A stretch of 41,733 nucleotides of DNA from Bacteroidales bacterium (GTDB lineage: Bacteria; Bacteroidota; Bacteroidia; Bacteroidales; Paludibacteraceae). Below are positions 8,018 to 16,034 of this stretch, one piece after another (position 1 is the stretch's first letter; every line of letters starts with the position of its first letter). The notes beneath the pieces are model-generated. The model worked only from the letters and a program-made list of their open reading frames with translations. It ran no database searches and was not told the DNA's origin. The position numbers were made by a program, and so were the translations under genes. Where the stretch lies: the NCBI GenBank assembly GCA_022784645.1, contig JALFZG010000089.1, positions 1 to 41,733 of the forward strand. Reading direction: 5' to 3'.

Positions 8018-9420
8018 TGAACCATAAAGTCGAAGAATTAAAGCAGAATATCAATAAGTCGGTTATGATTTACATAATCGGCTGTTGTTGTTTTGTAATG
8101 GTAGCTTTGGCTTCTTTATGGTTTGGATACTATGTAATCCGTTACCATAATGACCATGAATTACCGGTTCAACTTACGATTATATCGTTGGCTGGAGGTC
8201 TATTGCTATGGGAAATGGTAAAATCATTTCATTTCAAGACCACCTTGCCTAAAACTTTCAAACCTATAACAGAATTAGAATATCCTGCCCTATTCTCTAT
8301 TATAAACGAAGTTACTACATCTCTGGATTTATCGCCTATTCGTAAAGTTTATATTTGTCCCGATGCTACTGCTGCGGTATTCATTCAACCGCAATTGCGA
8401 AATATACTCTTTGAGCCTAAAAGGAATCTGGTAGTCGGTTTGGGCTTTTTGACACAGATGGATGATGACGAGATTCGGGCAATGCTCTATCACGAGTTTG
8501 GGCATTATGCTCAAGTAGAGATGAAGAACTCAATATCAGTTTACACCATCGGTCAGTTCTCTCGATCATTTGTGTCTATCAAGGAATTGAAGAAACAAGG
8601 AACTTGGGAAACTCAGATAAAGTTGCAGTTATTGCTGTTCACCTATTTTGCCATATGGATTTGTAACCGCATTAACAAGGCATATTCTCGACTTGCCAAA
8701 CAGATGGAATACGATGCCGATGACGTGGCAGTTAAATATGTAGGAGCATCTACATTACAAAGAGCATTACTGCATGCAGCTTGTATTCGTTATAATTACG
8801 ATGTCGTACAATGGGGTCTGCAACAATTGCAATCGCAGAATATCCAAGTCGATAATCTATATTTGGCATTGTCTTTTGTCGGTAACTACTCTCGACCAAC
8901 TCGCCGTTTGCTCTCTGAGGAGGTTATTAAACGTGTAGAGCGATTAGGAAAATTAGAAACGAGCAATATAATTGCTACAACTACAGTCCAGCAATCTGCA
9001 TTATTGTTAGTTGAGGATAACGGACAAACATCTCAACAATGTCGTGCACTACAGTTCGCTCAATGGCTACGACAAGGATTTACAATTTATACTCAACAAA
9101 GACTTTTAGAAACATCGGTCGAATTGGAAATACATCTTGATAAACGGAAACATAAACTCCCGTATTTTGATGGATCATACAAGTTGCTTCTTGATGACAA
9201 AGAAATCGGAACAGGAAATTTTATAAAAGGATATACATTAAAGCGTAAAACCTCACCTGGTAAGCATAAGCTTACTGCATACGCTCCATCGGGAATTATC
9301 TCTACTCCTTTTGAATTTGAAGTAGAACAAGATAAATCATATCAAATAAAGATGGATTACAAACTCCATGCGAAAGATGGATTATATGATGTGTTTGGAG
9401 AAAAATTAATTATTGTGTGA
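8017..9420 (+). CDS. membrane M48-family zinc metallopeptidase with C-terminal beta domain
   Basis: A 467-residue protein. Two N-terminal membrane helices (about 17-40 and 51-68) are followed by an M48 catalytic domain with HEFGH at 159-163 and the third ligand Glu231 in EYDAD, and a further hydrophobic segment near 203-218, the arrangement seen in HtpX/Ste24-like proteases. The last ~90 residues (about 375-455) form a beta-rich, PEGA-like module (YKLLLDDKEIGTGNF, then PGKHKLTAYAPSG). It is the last gene of the sigma operon, abutting the acidic 100-residue protein. HtpX-type proteases act in membrane protein quality control; here regulated proteolysis of the sigma-control proteins is a reasonable inference. 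A terminator follows at 9455-9494. Confidence 0.85.
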   Translation: MNHKVEELKQNINKSVMIYIIGCCCFVMVALASLWFGYYVIRYHNDHELPVQLTIISLAGGLLLWEMVKSFHFKTTLPKTFKPITELEYPALFSIINEVTTSLDLSPIRKVYICPDATAAVFIQPQLRNILFEPKRNLVVGLGFLTQMDDDEIRAMLYHEFGHYAQVEMKNSISVYTIGQFSRSFVSIKELKKQGTWETQIKLQLLLFTYFAIWICNRINKAYSRLAKQMEYDADDVAVKYVGASTLQRALLHAACIRYNYDVVQWGLQQLQSQNIQVDNLYLALSFVGNYSRPTRRLLSEEVIKRVERLGKLETSNIIATTTVQQSALLLVEDNGQTSQQCRALQFAQWLRQGFTIYTQQRLLETSVELEIHLDKRKHKLPYFDGSYKLLLDDKEIGTGNFIKGYTLKRKTSPGKHKLTAYAPSGIISTPFEFEVEQDKSYQIKMDYKLHAKDGLYDVFGEKLIIV

Positions 9421-9454
9421 TAGATTTGTTAAGAACTAAAGAAAAATACTATAC

Positions 9455-9494
9455 ACTGCATCGGTCAATAAGTTTGATTAGGTGCAGTTTTTTT
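9455..9494 (+). terminator. rho-independent terminator of the sigma operon
   Basis: ACTGCATC and GGTGCAGT pair (one G-T) around an 18-base loop and run into seven T residues. It lies 34 bases after the M48 stop and just before the first regulon promoter, so it separates the sigma operon from its putative target. Confidence 0.7.
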
Positions 9495-9506
9495 GTTGAT
9501 AGATTT

Positions 9507-9534
9507 GGTTACTAATCAGGCTCATATATCATAA
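9507..9534 (+). promoter_or_regulatory. putative ECF sigma promoter, copy 1
   Basis: GGTTAC at 9507-9512, a 16-base spacer, TCATAA at 9529-9534. The same two boxes with the same spacing occur at 9955, 16112 and 21850. The start codon it serves is 52 bases downstream (9586). The flanking bases are also similar: TGATAG before the -35 box, and a TATAAACAAA-like run after the -10 box. Confidence 0.75.
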
Positions 9535-9585
9535 AGAGTATAACAAATATTATTGAATATGAGACAAGAAGAAACTGAAAAGGAC

Positions 9586-9942
9586 ATGAAAAAGTTAATC
9601 TCAATTATAATCATATCGCTTGGTTTTCTGCCTCTCATGGCTCAGAACGACTACTACATCAAGCAAGCCCAATCATATCAGCGTGAGGCGGAATACTATA
9701 CGAAGCAGGCATTAGGGTATGAAAGAGAAGTCGATTACTACAATCGACAAGCACAAGGGTATCTCAGAGAGGCTGAATACTACTCGAAGCAGAAGAACTA
9801 CGATAGTGTGAAGACATATCAGCAACGGGCAAAGAATGCCACGGATAAGGCAGAAGATTACGCACGAAAGGCAAAGAATGCCCGAGAACGTGCCCAAGAC
9901 TACATGAGAAAGGCTGAGTACGCGCTGAAGAGAGCAAAATAA
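9586..9942 (+). CDS. secreted tyrosine-rich helical repeat protein
   Basis: A 118-residue protein whose start I place at ATG 9586, preceded by AAAAGGA and giving a clean signal peptide (MKKLISIIIISLGFLPLMAQ); an upstream in-frame ATG at 9559 and TTG at 9553 would add a charged tail before it. The mature part consists of three 14-residue repeats of the form DYYxKQAxxYxREA, then looser repeats rich in Lys, Arg and Tyr, all predicted alpha-helical. It is probably periplasmic or envelope-associated. It is a single gene directly behind the ECF-type promoter at 9507, hence a likely abundant effector of the sigma response. No family recognised. Confidence 0.75.
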   Translation: MKKLISIIIISLGFLPLMAQNDYYIKQAQSYQREAEYYTKQALGYEREVDYYNRQAQGYLREAEYYSKQKNYDSVKTYQQRAKNATDKAEDYARKAKNARERAQDYMRKAEYALKRAK

Positions 9943-9954
9943 TTTCTCCCAAGG

Positions 9955-9982
9955 GGTTACTTATCCTAATAGTCTTTCATAA
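9955..9982 (+). promoter_or_regulatory. putative ECF sigma promoter, copy 2
   Basis: GGTTAC at 9955-9960, a 16-base spacer, TCATAA at 9977-9982, 65 bases before the ATG at 10048. It is identical in both boxes and spacing to the copies at 9507 and 21850, and lies 12 bases after the stop of the tyrosine-rich gene. Confidence 0.75.
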
Positions 9983-10047
9983 ACAGACAAAGGAACAAAA
10001 ACAACGAATATGGAAGTTGCGCCCGACACGTATCAGGGTATAAGACG

Positions 10048-10401
10048 ATGAAGAAGTATAAGAACAATGAGACCATCGAGGTATTGGGAGCATCATTCAA
10101 TGGCGTGAAAGATATGATTGAACACGCAAGGAAGCGTTTATCAAAAGATGGTGTCTATGTAGGTGAAGACTCACAACTCTATCCTTGCTTTGACAGCGAG
10201 GACTATATGTATGAGAATCGCTATTTTACCAATCTGGTATTTGCCAATAGTCTGGAGGAGATTGACAAGAAACTGAGCATACTGAAACAGGTGGAAAGAT
10301 ATGGCAACTACAATAAGCTGACCGCCGAACTTCATCCAATGGCATATTGGCAGGGCGATACTCACAATGATGTGCTATTGACAGAAATGGAAGGGGAGTA
10401 A
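10048..10401 (+). CDS. hypothetical protein, first gene of a three-gene operon
   Basis: A 117-residue soluble protein with mixed charge, no signal peptide and no membrane segment. It is the first gene behind the second ECF-type promoter. Its stop codon overlaps the next start by one base (TAATG), and a GGGGAG ribosome site precedes that start, so the two are coupled. Sequence features are limited: an N-terminal helix/strand part with EVLGASFNGVKDMIEHARKR and an aromatic Asp-rich middle (DSEDYMYENRYF). No family recognised. Confidence 0.65.
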   Translation: MKKYKNNETIEVLGASFNGVKDMIEHARKRLSKDGVYVGEDSQLYPCFDSEDYMYENRYFTNLVFANSLEEIDKKLSILKQVERYGNYNKLTAELHPMAYWQGDTHNDVLLTEMEGE

Positions 10402-10655
10402 TGATGACAGTGACAATATTTGCAATGGTAGAAAATGTAAAACCATACTTAGGTAATATTCTGGATGACTATAAGCCTTTCGAAATTGTATTTGATAAGG
10501 AAAACGTGAAGGTCTGCCTTATGTTTGATGATGACTATCAAGACAAATTCGACAAGAAGCACGATGAATATCCATTCTGCCAAGAGATTGGATCATACTC
10601 TGAAATCGACAAACTTATAAAAGAACAAATTGAAAACTATTGTCAAACACTATAA
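10401..10655 (+). CDS. small acidic hypothetical protein
   Basis: An 84-residue acidic protein starting at the first of two adjacent ATG codons (10401; 10404 is the alternative). No signal peptide or membrane helix; an aspartate cluster (MFDDDYQDKFDKKHDEYPF) lies in the middle. It overlaps the previous stop and is followed after 3 bases by the next gene. Part of the operon driven by the ECF-type promoter at 9955. Function unknown. Confidence 0.6.
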   Translation: MMTVTIFAMVENVKPYLGNILDDYKPFEIVFDKENVKVCLMFDDDYQDKFDKKHDEYPFCQEIGSYSEIDKLIKEQIENYCQTL

Positions 10656-10658
10656 CAT

Positions 10659-11531
10659 ATGATTAATGCACACATAGAGAAAGTATTGCAAGGTCAATAC
10701 CCCTACATAAAGAAAGAGGATGGCACTTTCGTTTTCTGTGCCGAAGGAAATCAGGAAAAGATAGGCTCGGGTGTATTCTTGTCTATTAATACACAATCAT
10801 CACCTGAAGTCGTTTTAGTATATGGAAATTTAGCCCATTCCTTAGCAGAGCCTCGTTTGAAATATATCCGTAAACGATGTGATGAAGATAAATGCATTGA
10901 GACCGAGTTTGGTACTATTCAGCTTATGTATGATAATCTAATCTGGGTTGTAGCGTTGATGAAGTCTGCCATATTAACATGCGATGAACCTTCTATTGCT
11001 CTCGACGAAATTTTTAAGATTCTTTTACAGGGACTCGAAGAAAAGTACCAATGGGCTATGGAAAACCTCCTTGCGGATGACTATGAGTATCTGATGCTTG
11101 AACATGACTATGAAGGTTATAATGACCGTTATTCGTTTTTCGATCAGGGCGAAGGAATGGTATTTTGTACAAAATACAACACTGACGCGGTATATCTGAT
11201 TAACACCAACGAAAAAAAAGTCATTCAGCTTGTTGATGAAGAAGGTAACATGGTAGCCTTTACCAAGGATGATGTTGATGAAAGTGTCATTAAGTTAGAT
11301 GTAGATTCTGATAACGCTACTAATTTAAAAGCCCACTATCGCTTCTTTGTCTATAACTTCAAGAACGGAAAAGCAGAAGTAGAATGGACAGTGATGCCAG
11401 ATGGTAGATATTTTGAGGATGAAGATGGTTTTGGTGCGGAACACTGTAGTGACCTGATAGCAGGAGCTATCATCAATAAAGATGGTAAGCTTCTTAAACC
11501 ATTCACTCCTCTTCCTCGTTTCGTGAAGTGA
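10659..11531 (+). CDS. hypothetical protein, last gene of the operon
   Basis: A 290-residue soluble acidic protein. The first ~120 residues look like an alpha/beta domain (GVFLSINTQSSPEVVLVYGN); the part from about 165 onward is beta-rich (VYLINTNEKKVIQLVDEEGN, then VEWTVMPDGRYFEDEDGFGA). There are no membrane segments. It begins 3 bases after the preceding gene, so it shares that transcript. After its stop the IS21-like repeat starts within about 35 bases. No family recognised. Confidence 0.65.
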   Translation: MINAHIEKVLQGQYPYIKKEDGTFVFCAEGNQEKIGSGVFLSINTQSSPEVVLVYGNLAHSLAEPRLKYIRKRCDEDKCIETEFGTIQLMYDNLIWVVALMKSAILTCDEPSIALDEIFKILLQGLEEKYQWAMENLLADDYEYLMLEHDYEGYNDRYSFFDQGEGMVFCTKYNTDAVYLINTNEKKVIQLVDEEGNMVAFTKDDVDESVIKLDVDSDNATNLKAHYRFFVYNFKNGKAEVEWTVMPDGRYFEDEDGFGAEHCSDLIAGAIINKDGKLLKPFTPLPRFVK

Positions 11532-11563
11532 GGATATTAATTAAATTTTGATGAATTTCTTGT

Positions 11564-11735
11564 TTGGGTTTACACAATTAGGGGTTGTTTACTGAGTTAG
11601 TTGACACATCAATCTTAAAAATCGCAACTTTTACTGATTAAGTTGACATTCGACTGATTGTGTTGACACTGCCCTGAAAAGGTTGCTCATTCCTCGTGGG
11701 GCTTTTCCGGTTGCAAAGATACTTCTTTTTTTTGA
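11564..11735. repeat. IS21-like terminal remnant, right copy
   Basis: The longer copy of the element at 5861-5955, in the same orientation. It carries three variants of a TTTACTGA..TTAGTTGACA unit (about 11588-11670) before the shared block that ends TTGCAAAGATACTTCTTTTTT. A minus-strand promoter (see 11714-11744) sits in the shared block. The rest of the 494-base gap before the WG-repeat gene holds no gene that I can see. Confidence 0.45.
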
Positions 11736-11744
11736 TCCTTGCAA
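11714..11744 (-). promoter_or_regulatory. minus-strand Bacteroidota-type promoter in the IS remnant
   Basis: On the minus strand TTG (11744-11742), 20 bases, TATCTTTG (11721-11714). It faces no gene on that strand; it would read into the IS repeat and antisense to the 290-residue gene. Probably a leftover transposase promoter. Confidence 0.4.
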
Positions 11745-12025
11745 GAGGAGTGTCCTTTTTTCTTCCACATCCGTTTCTGTTCCCCGGTCTGCTCATGGGT
11801 ATTGCGAGACACGATCGGAGTGGTGTATCAATTTGCTGTAGTCCGTTAAAGGGCACGTACTCAACGTATAATAGTCATTGGCTATTCGCGGTTTATCAGC
11901 CCCTTGCTATATTTTGAAAGTACAAAGCAAAAAATTTAATAGCTCTTGATAGATAATCTTTGTTTTTATGTTCTATACTTTTAGAGAATTCGAAAGCAAG
12001 TTTAATACTAAAGTGTATAGAAATT

Positions 12026-13090
12026 ATGAAAACAAATTTTAAAAAGGTATGGAGCGTGACCTGGAAGACGCTCGTGTGTGTGGTTCTGGTATTTTTAGGT
12101 CTTATTTGCATCAGCGAACTCTGTGACCGTTTTGAGATGTGGCGCTACCGCTATGTTAATCATCAGACATACGGTGTTTCTACATACTACATGCCCGATG
12201 AAACGGCATTTGTTGTCAAACATGATTATGGAAATTATTACCGCACATACGATGCAAACACCGGCAAGGCTCTCACTCCTAAACTCGGCTATATCTACAC
12301 CGGCAAGGTTACGGATACGTTGACCGTTTATCGTGATAAGAAGGATCGCCGTGGCTTCCTCAATGCCTACACCGGAAAGATTGCCATTCCGGCCAAGTGG
12401 GACAAGGCATGGATATTCTCGGAAGGCTTGGGTGCCGTGGTCGAGCATAACCGCTTGGGATTCATCGACCATCAAGGAAATTGGGTTATCGAGCCGCGAT
12501 ATCTCCTGTCGTATGATGATCTGGAGTATGTATTCAAGCATGGTCTTTGTACCGTAAAAGATACATGCGGTTTGTTCGGTCTCATTGACCATGAAGGTAA
12601 CTTTGTTCTTCGTCCGGAGTACACCTATATTCAGCGTTACGAGAATGGCTTGCGTATGCTGGATAAAGATGACAAGAAAGGCTTATATTGCGATTCCTTG
12701 CGACAGATGGTTCTAGACTGCGAGTATGACGACATTACCTTCAGTGACGAGGGCATCACACTCACTCGCAGCGGTCGTAAATGGATGGTGTCGCATGATT
12801 TGAAGTCGGTAATCTATCCTTGTTTGTTTGATTACCAGAATACCTTCACGGTTTATCTAGACGAGGAAGACGAGTATGGTAATCGAAAGCATTATGAGTA
12901 TGAGCCGATAGGATACTATAGGGTTAACTATCGTACTGGCTTGCTGGACCGTCGAACTGGTCTTCCGATTACACCTGCCATCTATTCGGACATTCAGTTC
13001 GTAACACCGAACCTCTTCGATTGCGAGTTGGCTGGAGGATATTCTGACGATCATATATTCATCAATGCGAAAGGTGAAAGAGTGCAATAA
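12026..13090 (+). CDS. WG-repeat protein with N-terminal membrane anchor
   Basis: A 354-residue protein from ATG 12026, chosen over the upstream in-frame ATG at 11960 because a membrane helix then falls at residues about 12-32 (TLVCVVLVFLGLICISEL). The rest consists of WG-type beta repeats of the kind 'GxxNAYTGKIAIPAKWDKA', 'GFIDHQGNWVIEPRY' and 'GLIDHEGNFVLRPEY', which form a beta-propeller-like binding surface of unknown ligand. The protein is probably anchored in the inner membrane with the repeats outside. The frame would continue for 55 more codons if its TAA were read through (see next entry). Confidence 0.8.
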   Translation: MKTNFKKVWSVTWKTLVCVVLVFLGLICISELCDRFEMWRYRYVNHQTYGVSTYYMPDETAFVVKHDYGNYYRTYDANTGKALTPKLGYIYTGKVTDTLTVYRDKKDRRGFLNAYTGKIAIPAKWDKAWIFSEGLGAVVEHNRLGFIDHQGNWVIEPRYLLSYDDLEYVFKHGLCTVKDTCGLFGLIDHEGNFVLRPEYTYIQRYENGLRMLDKDDKKGLYCDSLRQMVLDCEYDDITFSDEGITLTRSGRKWMVSHDLKSVIYPCLFDYQNTFTVYLDEEDEYGNRKHYEYEPIGYYRVNYRTGLLDRRTGLPITPAIYSDIQFVTPNLFDCELAGGYSDDHIFINAKGERVQ

Positions 13091-13258
13091 TGGAGTTGCT
13101 ATGAAGAGTGGAGCAAACTGCACCTCTTTAGTCGGTACTGCTTCAATACCGACAAGGCGGTTCCCGATCCGGATTTCCAGACGGACTTCGTCTATAAAAC
13201 CGCCATGGATATGATTGAAGATGGCTGCCGCATTATCCTCCAAAAGACTGCCGAATAA
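13091..13258 (+). pseudogene. C-terminal remnant of an unidentified gene
   Basis: 55 codons directly after the WG-repeat stop, in the same frame and ending TAA at 13256-13258. They read as credible protein (EEWSKLHLFSRYCFNTD, then FVYKTAMDMIEDGCRIILQK) but have no suitable start of their own. Most likely the tail of a gene removed by deletion and joined by chance to the WG gene; a C-terminal extension reached through a nonsense mutation is the alternative. No family recognised. Confidence 0.35.
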
Positions 13259-13340
13259 AATAGTTTTTATATTGTATGATAGATATTCCTTCTTATCACG
13301 CTCTATGCTATTAGAAGGAATAATTAAAACTTTTACAACT

Positions 13341-13775
13341 ATGTTTACTATCATTTGCATTACGCTGTTTGCGTACACCCTGCTGGGTAAACCGACTCAA
13401 CACTTTGTTGCTCGCTTCGCTGATATCAACTGGAGCGAGAAGTGGGATAACCTCATGGCCAAGATTCGTGTCTATGCCGATAAAGCCGGTCGCGTTGCCA
13501 TTAAGCCTATTCTTACCTTCTACTATGCGATGCAGGATGAGGAACTCTCTACGCTCGACCGCTGTCTTATTTATGGCGCACTCGCGTATGTAGTTATCCC
13601 CTCAGACTTCCTGCCGGCACGAGTCCTGGGATGGCTTGGCCTTATCGACGATGCAGCAGCTCTTACATACGTGTACAATAAATTGGAAGATAAGGTTACT
13701 CCGAACGTGCAGCGTCGCGTACAAGATACCATTGACGAATGGTTTGGGGTGGAGTACGAGGTTGTAGAGGCTTAA
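13341..13775 (+). CDS. YkvA/DUF1232-family membrane protein
   Basis: A 144-residue protein from ATG 13341, which puts a hydrophobic helix first (MFTIICITLFAYTLLG). The C-terminal half has the DUF1232 signature: ALAYVVIPSDFLPARVLGWL followed by GLIDDAAAL. The family is widespread and of unknown function; members are short membrane-associated proteins. The open frame extends upstream to 13215 but that part overlaps the remnant described above and lacks homology-like features. Confidence 0.8.
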   Translation: MFTIICITLFAYTLLGKPTQHFVARFADINWSEKWDNLMAKIRVYADKAGRVAIKPILTFYYAMQDEELSTLDRCLIYGALAYVVIPSDFLPARVLGWLGLIDDAAALTYVYNKLEDKVTPNVQRRVQDTIDEWFGVEYEVVEA

Positions 13776-13779
13776 TGTC

Positions 13780-13944
13780 ATGGGCACGAAGTCTATAAAG
13801 TCAGTTGGAGAATTGCTCACGCTTTTCACAGCGTCCATCTTTCCCAACTTGGGGTATAAGGTGGACGATGTCATCTCGGCATCGAGGATATGCATGGAAG
13901 GCTCTTATAGAGGCAGAGGAAATAGTAAAGAATTCACATTTTGA
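13780..13944 (+). CDS. small ORF, possibly a gene fragment
   Basis: 54 codons from ATG 13780 to TGA 13944, beginning 4 bases after the YkvA-like stop. The peptide contains KSVGELLTLFTASIFPNLGY and DDVISASRICMEGSYRGR, which look like real protein, but the length and the surrounding wreckage make a truncated gene as likely as an intact small one. No family recognised. Confidence 0.35.
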   Translation: MGTKSIKSVGELLTLFTASIFPNLGYKVDDVISASRICMEGSYRGRGNSKEFTF

Positions 13945-13961
13945 ATAATTTTTATATGGTT

Positions 13962-14534
13962 ATGAAACTGATATATTTTCATGGTTTCGGCTCATCAGCG
14001 GCAAGCGGAACGGTAAAGACTCTACGAAAGTTGTTGCCAGACTTTGATGTCGTTGCTCCCGACATACCCGTTGACCCTGCAGAGGCTCTGCCTTTCTTGA
14101 GAGGACTGTGTATGAACGAAGTGCCAGATGTCGTCGTAGGCACCAGCATGGGAGGCATGTATGCGCAGCAGATGCGTGGCTATCACCGAATCTGTGTGAA
14201 TCCCGCTTTCGAGATGTCGAAGAAGAGCAAGATGCTCACGGTGGGTACACATGAATACTTCAAGCCGAGAAAGGATGGCACCACCCATTTCGAGATTACT
14301 TCAGAAATCATCTGCCACCATGCGGAGATGGAGGAGCACCAGTTTGATGGAATTACAGATGAAGACCGCAAGCAGGTATGGGGAATGTTTGCCGACAACG
14401 ACCAACAGGTGAATGGAGAATCTTTGTTCCTGCAATACTATAATCAAGTAATCCATTTCAGTGGCGAGCACCGTATGGATGACAAGGTAATAGAGGACGT
14501 GCTTGTACCGCTTATAAGGAGTATCGCAAAGTAA
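13962..14534 (+). CDS. YqiA/YcfP-type alpha/beta hydrolase
   Basis: A 190-residue protein opening MKLIYFHGFGSSAASGTVKT, the start of the small UPF0227 (YqiA/YcfP) alpha/beta hydrolase family. The nucleophile is Ser62 in GTSMGG, and a C-terminal FSGEHR segment supplies the likely catalytic His; an Asp in MFADNDQQV is a candidate acid. The substrate is unknown; E. coli relatives are esterases. I prefer ATG 13962 since the protein then starts at the first strand; ATG 13956 is equally open. Its stop lies 19 bases before the frameshifted gene that follows. Confidence 0.8.
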   Translation: MKLIYFHGFGSSAASGTVKTLRKLLPDFDVVAPDIPVDPAEALPFLRGLCMNEVPDVVVGTSMGGMYAQQMRGYHRICVNPAFEMSKKSKMLTVGTHEYFKPRKDGTTHFEITSEIICHHAEMEEHQFDGITDEDRKQVWGMFADNDQQVNGESLFLQYYNQVIHFSGEHRMDDKVIEDVLVPLIRSIAK

Positions 14535-14553
14535 AAAGAAGTAGAATATTTTA

Positions 14554-15095
14554 GTGATACATCCAAAAGACAAGACCACGGCGATGCTTTCAGCTCTATA
14601 TGATGGGCTGGAAGCACAAACCGTTACCGACTACCGTACAACCAAGGAGATGGGGCGTCTGTTGCATCATGTCTCTACGCAGGAGCGTATCATGTTGCTG
14701 GGACATGGCTCAGACAAAGGTCTTTCTTCCGAAAAAATGACAGCAAGGATGAGTTTGATAAGGTCATTGGTAGTCATGCTCACGCTTATCATCTACGTAA
14801 GCATGGTGGAAACATCGTAGCTGTGTGGTGCAATGCCGACCAGTTTGCCCGTGCAGAAGGCTTGCATGGTTTGTTTACGGGGATGATAATTTCAGAGTTA
14901 AATGAGGCTCTATTACACCAGGAAGAGACGACACAGGAGAAACTTGACCGTGAGAATGCTAGGTTGGCCCGTAGGCTGAGAGCATTGCTTGATGAAAGAA
15001 TCCCCCTGAGCGAGATACCTAAACGGATGTTGGCAATGGATGATGTCCACTCACCCTTGACAACGTTCAATTACAGAAATTTTCACTACCTATAA
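14554..15095 (+). pseudogene. frameshifted hypothetical gene
   Basis: A GTG at 14554 opens a frame that reads well to about 14720 (YDGLEAQTVTDYRTTKEMGR, then IMLLGHGSDKGL). A second frame carries on from there (HAYHLRKHGGNIVAVWCNAD, then LHGLFTGMIISELNEALLHQ) to the TAA at 15095. Adding one T to the TTT run at about 14720 restores a single 180-residue protein. The two halves are coherent, so either the gene has a recent one-base deletion or the assembly does. No family recognised; the LLGHGS segment resembles a hydrolase or phosphoesterase strand-turn but is not diagnostic. Confidence 0.55.
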
Positions 15096-15099
15096 TTCA

Positions 15100-15673
15100 A
15101 TGAATAAAAATATGAGTAGAAAATATATCGGATATGCAGGACAAATAGCAATTGTTTTTGTCAGTCTCTACCTGTTATTTACTGTAGGCCTGGACTTTTA
15201 TCTATATGATGTAGAGTATAGTGGTGGTTCTGATGATGCAAGGTGGACTATTCCAAATGAGAGCTGGGATTATGAAGACACCCTAGGGCTTCTGGTGGGG
15301 ATTCTATCTGTTGGTCACAGGAGTTCATCTGTTCCTGTATTTCCTTCGCTTGAGTAGCAAGAAGAATTTCAATATGTGGTCGTTGCCTACATTTAACATC
15401 GGCGGTATGAGAATTCTATCCGTAATTCTGTCATTGTCATTCATCCTCTTTGTGTTCTTTTTTCATACAACAATGCCAGAAGTTTTTACACCAAGTATAT
15501 CGCGTGCTGAGTACAGTGAGATGCCATGTTATGATGGAATTGATTCTTTCTGGTCAGTGTGTATCTCTACTATATGGCTTGGATTTACATTTTTCACAGC
15601 CTTCCATCTGCTTTTGTATATGATATGTAGAAAAGTGAATAACGACAGAACAAATCTTACCGCCGATTTTTAG
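15100..15673 (+). pseudogene. frameshifted small membrane protein
   Basis: The first frame from ATG 15100 gives a membrane helix (GYAGQIAIVFVSLYLLFTVG), then a short polar loop and LGLLVG. The second frame resumes with FYLLVTGVHLFLYFLRLSS and runs through two more hydrophobic segments (ILSVILSLSFILFVFFF, and WLGFTFFTAFHLLLYMI) to a stop at 15673. The break is at the GGGG run near 15297-15300; with one G fewer, the two join into one protein of about 190 residues with four hydrophobic helices. As with the previous gene, mutation or assembly error. No family recognised. Confidence 0.5.
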
Positions 15674-15725
15674 GCTGAGAATCTCAGACGTGAAAGTATT
15701 TGTTTGAGGTAAACCCTAATTTTGA

Positions 15726-15943
15726 ATGAACAAGAGTTATAAAATATGCTTTGTATGCACAGGCAATGCCTGTAGGTCACCATTCGCAGAATGTGTGACG
15801 AAGAAACTCTTGGCAATGTGGAAGACCCTCATTACCAGACTGCAGCGGTATATTGCCGTGTGGCCAGACACATTGAAGGTGGTTGTAAACGATTGGTAGA
15901 GCAGTGGAAACTACAGCCACCAAAGCCTGAACGTTTTCGATAA
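15726..15943 (+). pseudogene. low-molecular-weight protein tyrosine phosphatase, internally deleted
   Basis: The ATG at 15726 opens with KICFVCTGNACRSPFAE, the P-loop (CX5R) of low-molecular-weight tyrosine phosphatases. After about 27 codons the middle of the enzyme is missing and the reading shifts by one base into a C-terminal segment resembling the family's end (VEDPHYQTAAVY, then IEGGCKRLVEQW), closing with TAA at 15943. A normal enzyme is about 150-160 residues, so more than half is gone and it cannot be active. It is one of two cysteine-phosphatase sequences in the island; the other is inside the 970-residue fusion. Confidence 0.7.
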
Positions 15944-16034
15944 GCCAAATGAGCAAGGCCAAGCTTGCTTGGACTTTGCCATGGCGAGAAAACGAAGGCA
16001 ACGCCAAGATTGAAGATGGCATGATAGCAGAATC

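Noticed and set aside
10401..10655. The 84-residue gene as an antitoxin or immunity protein
   Set aside because: It is acidic and next to an unknown gene, but there is no toxin motif in either neighbour, so the label would be unsupported.
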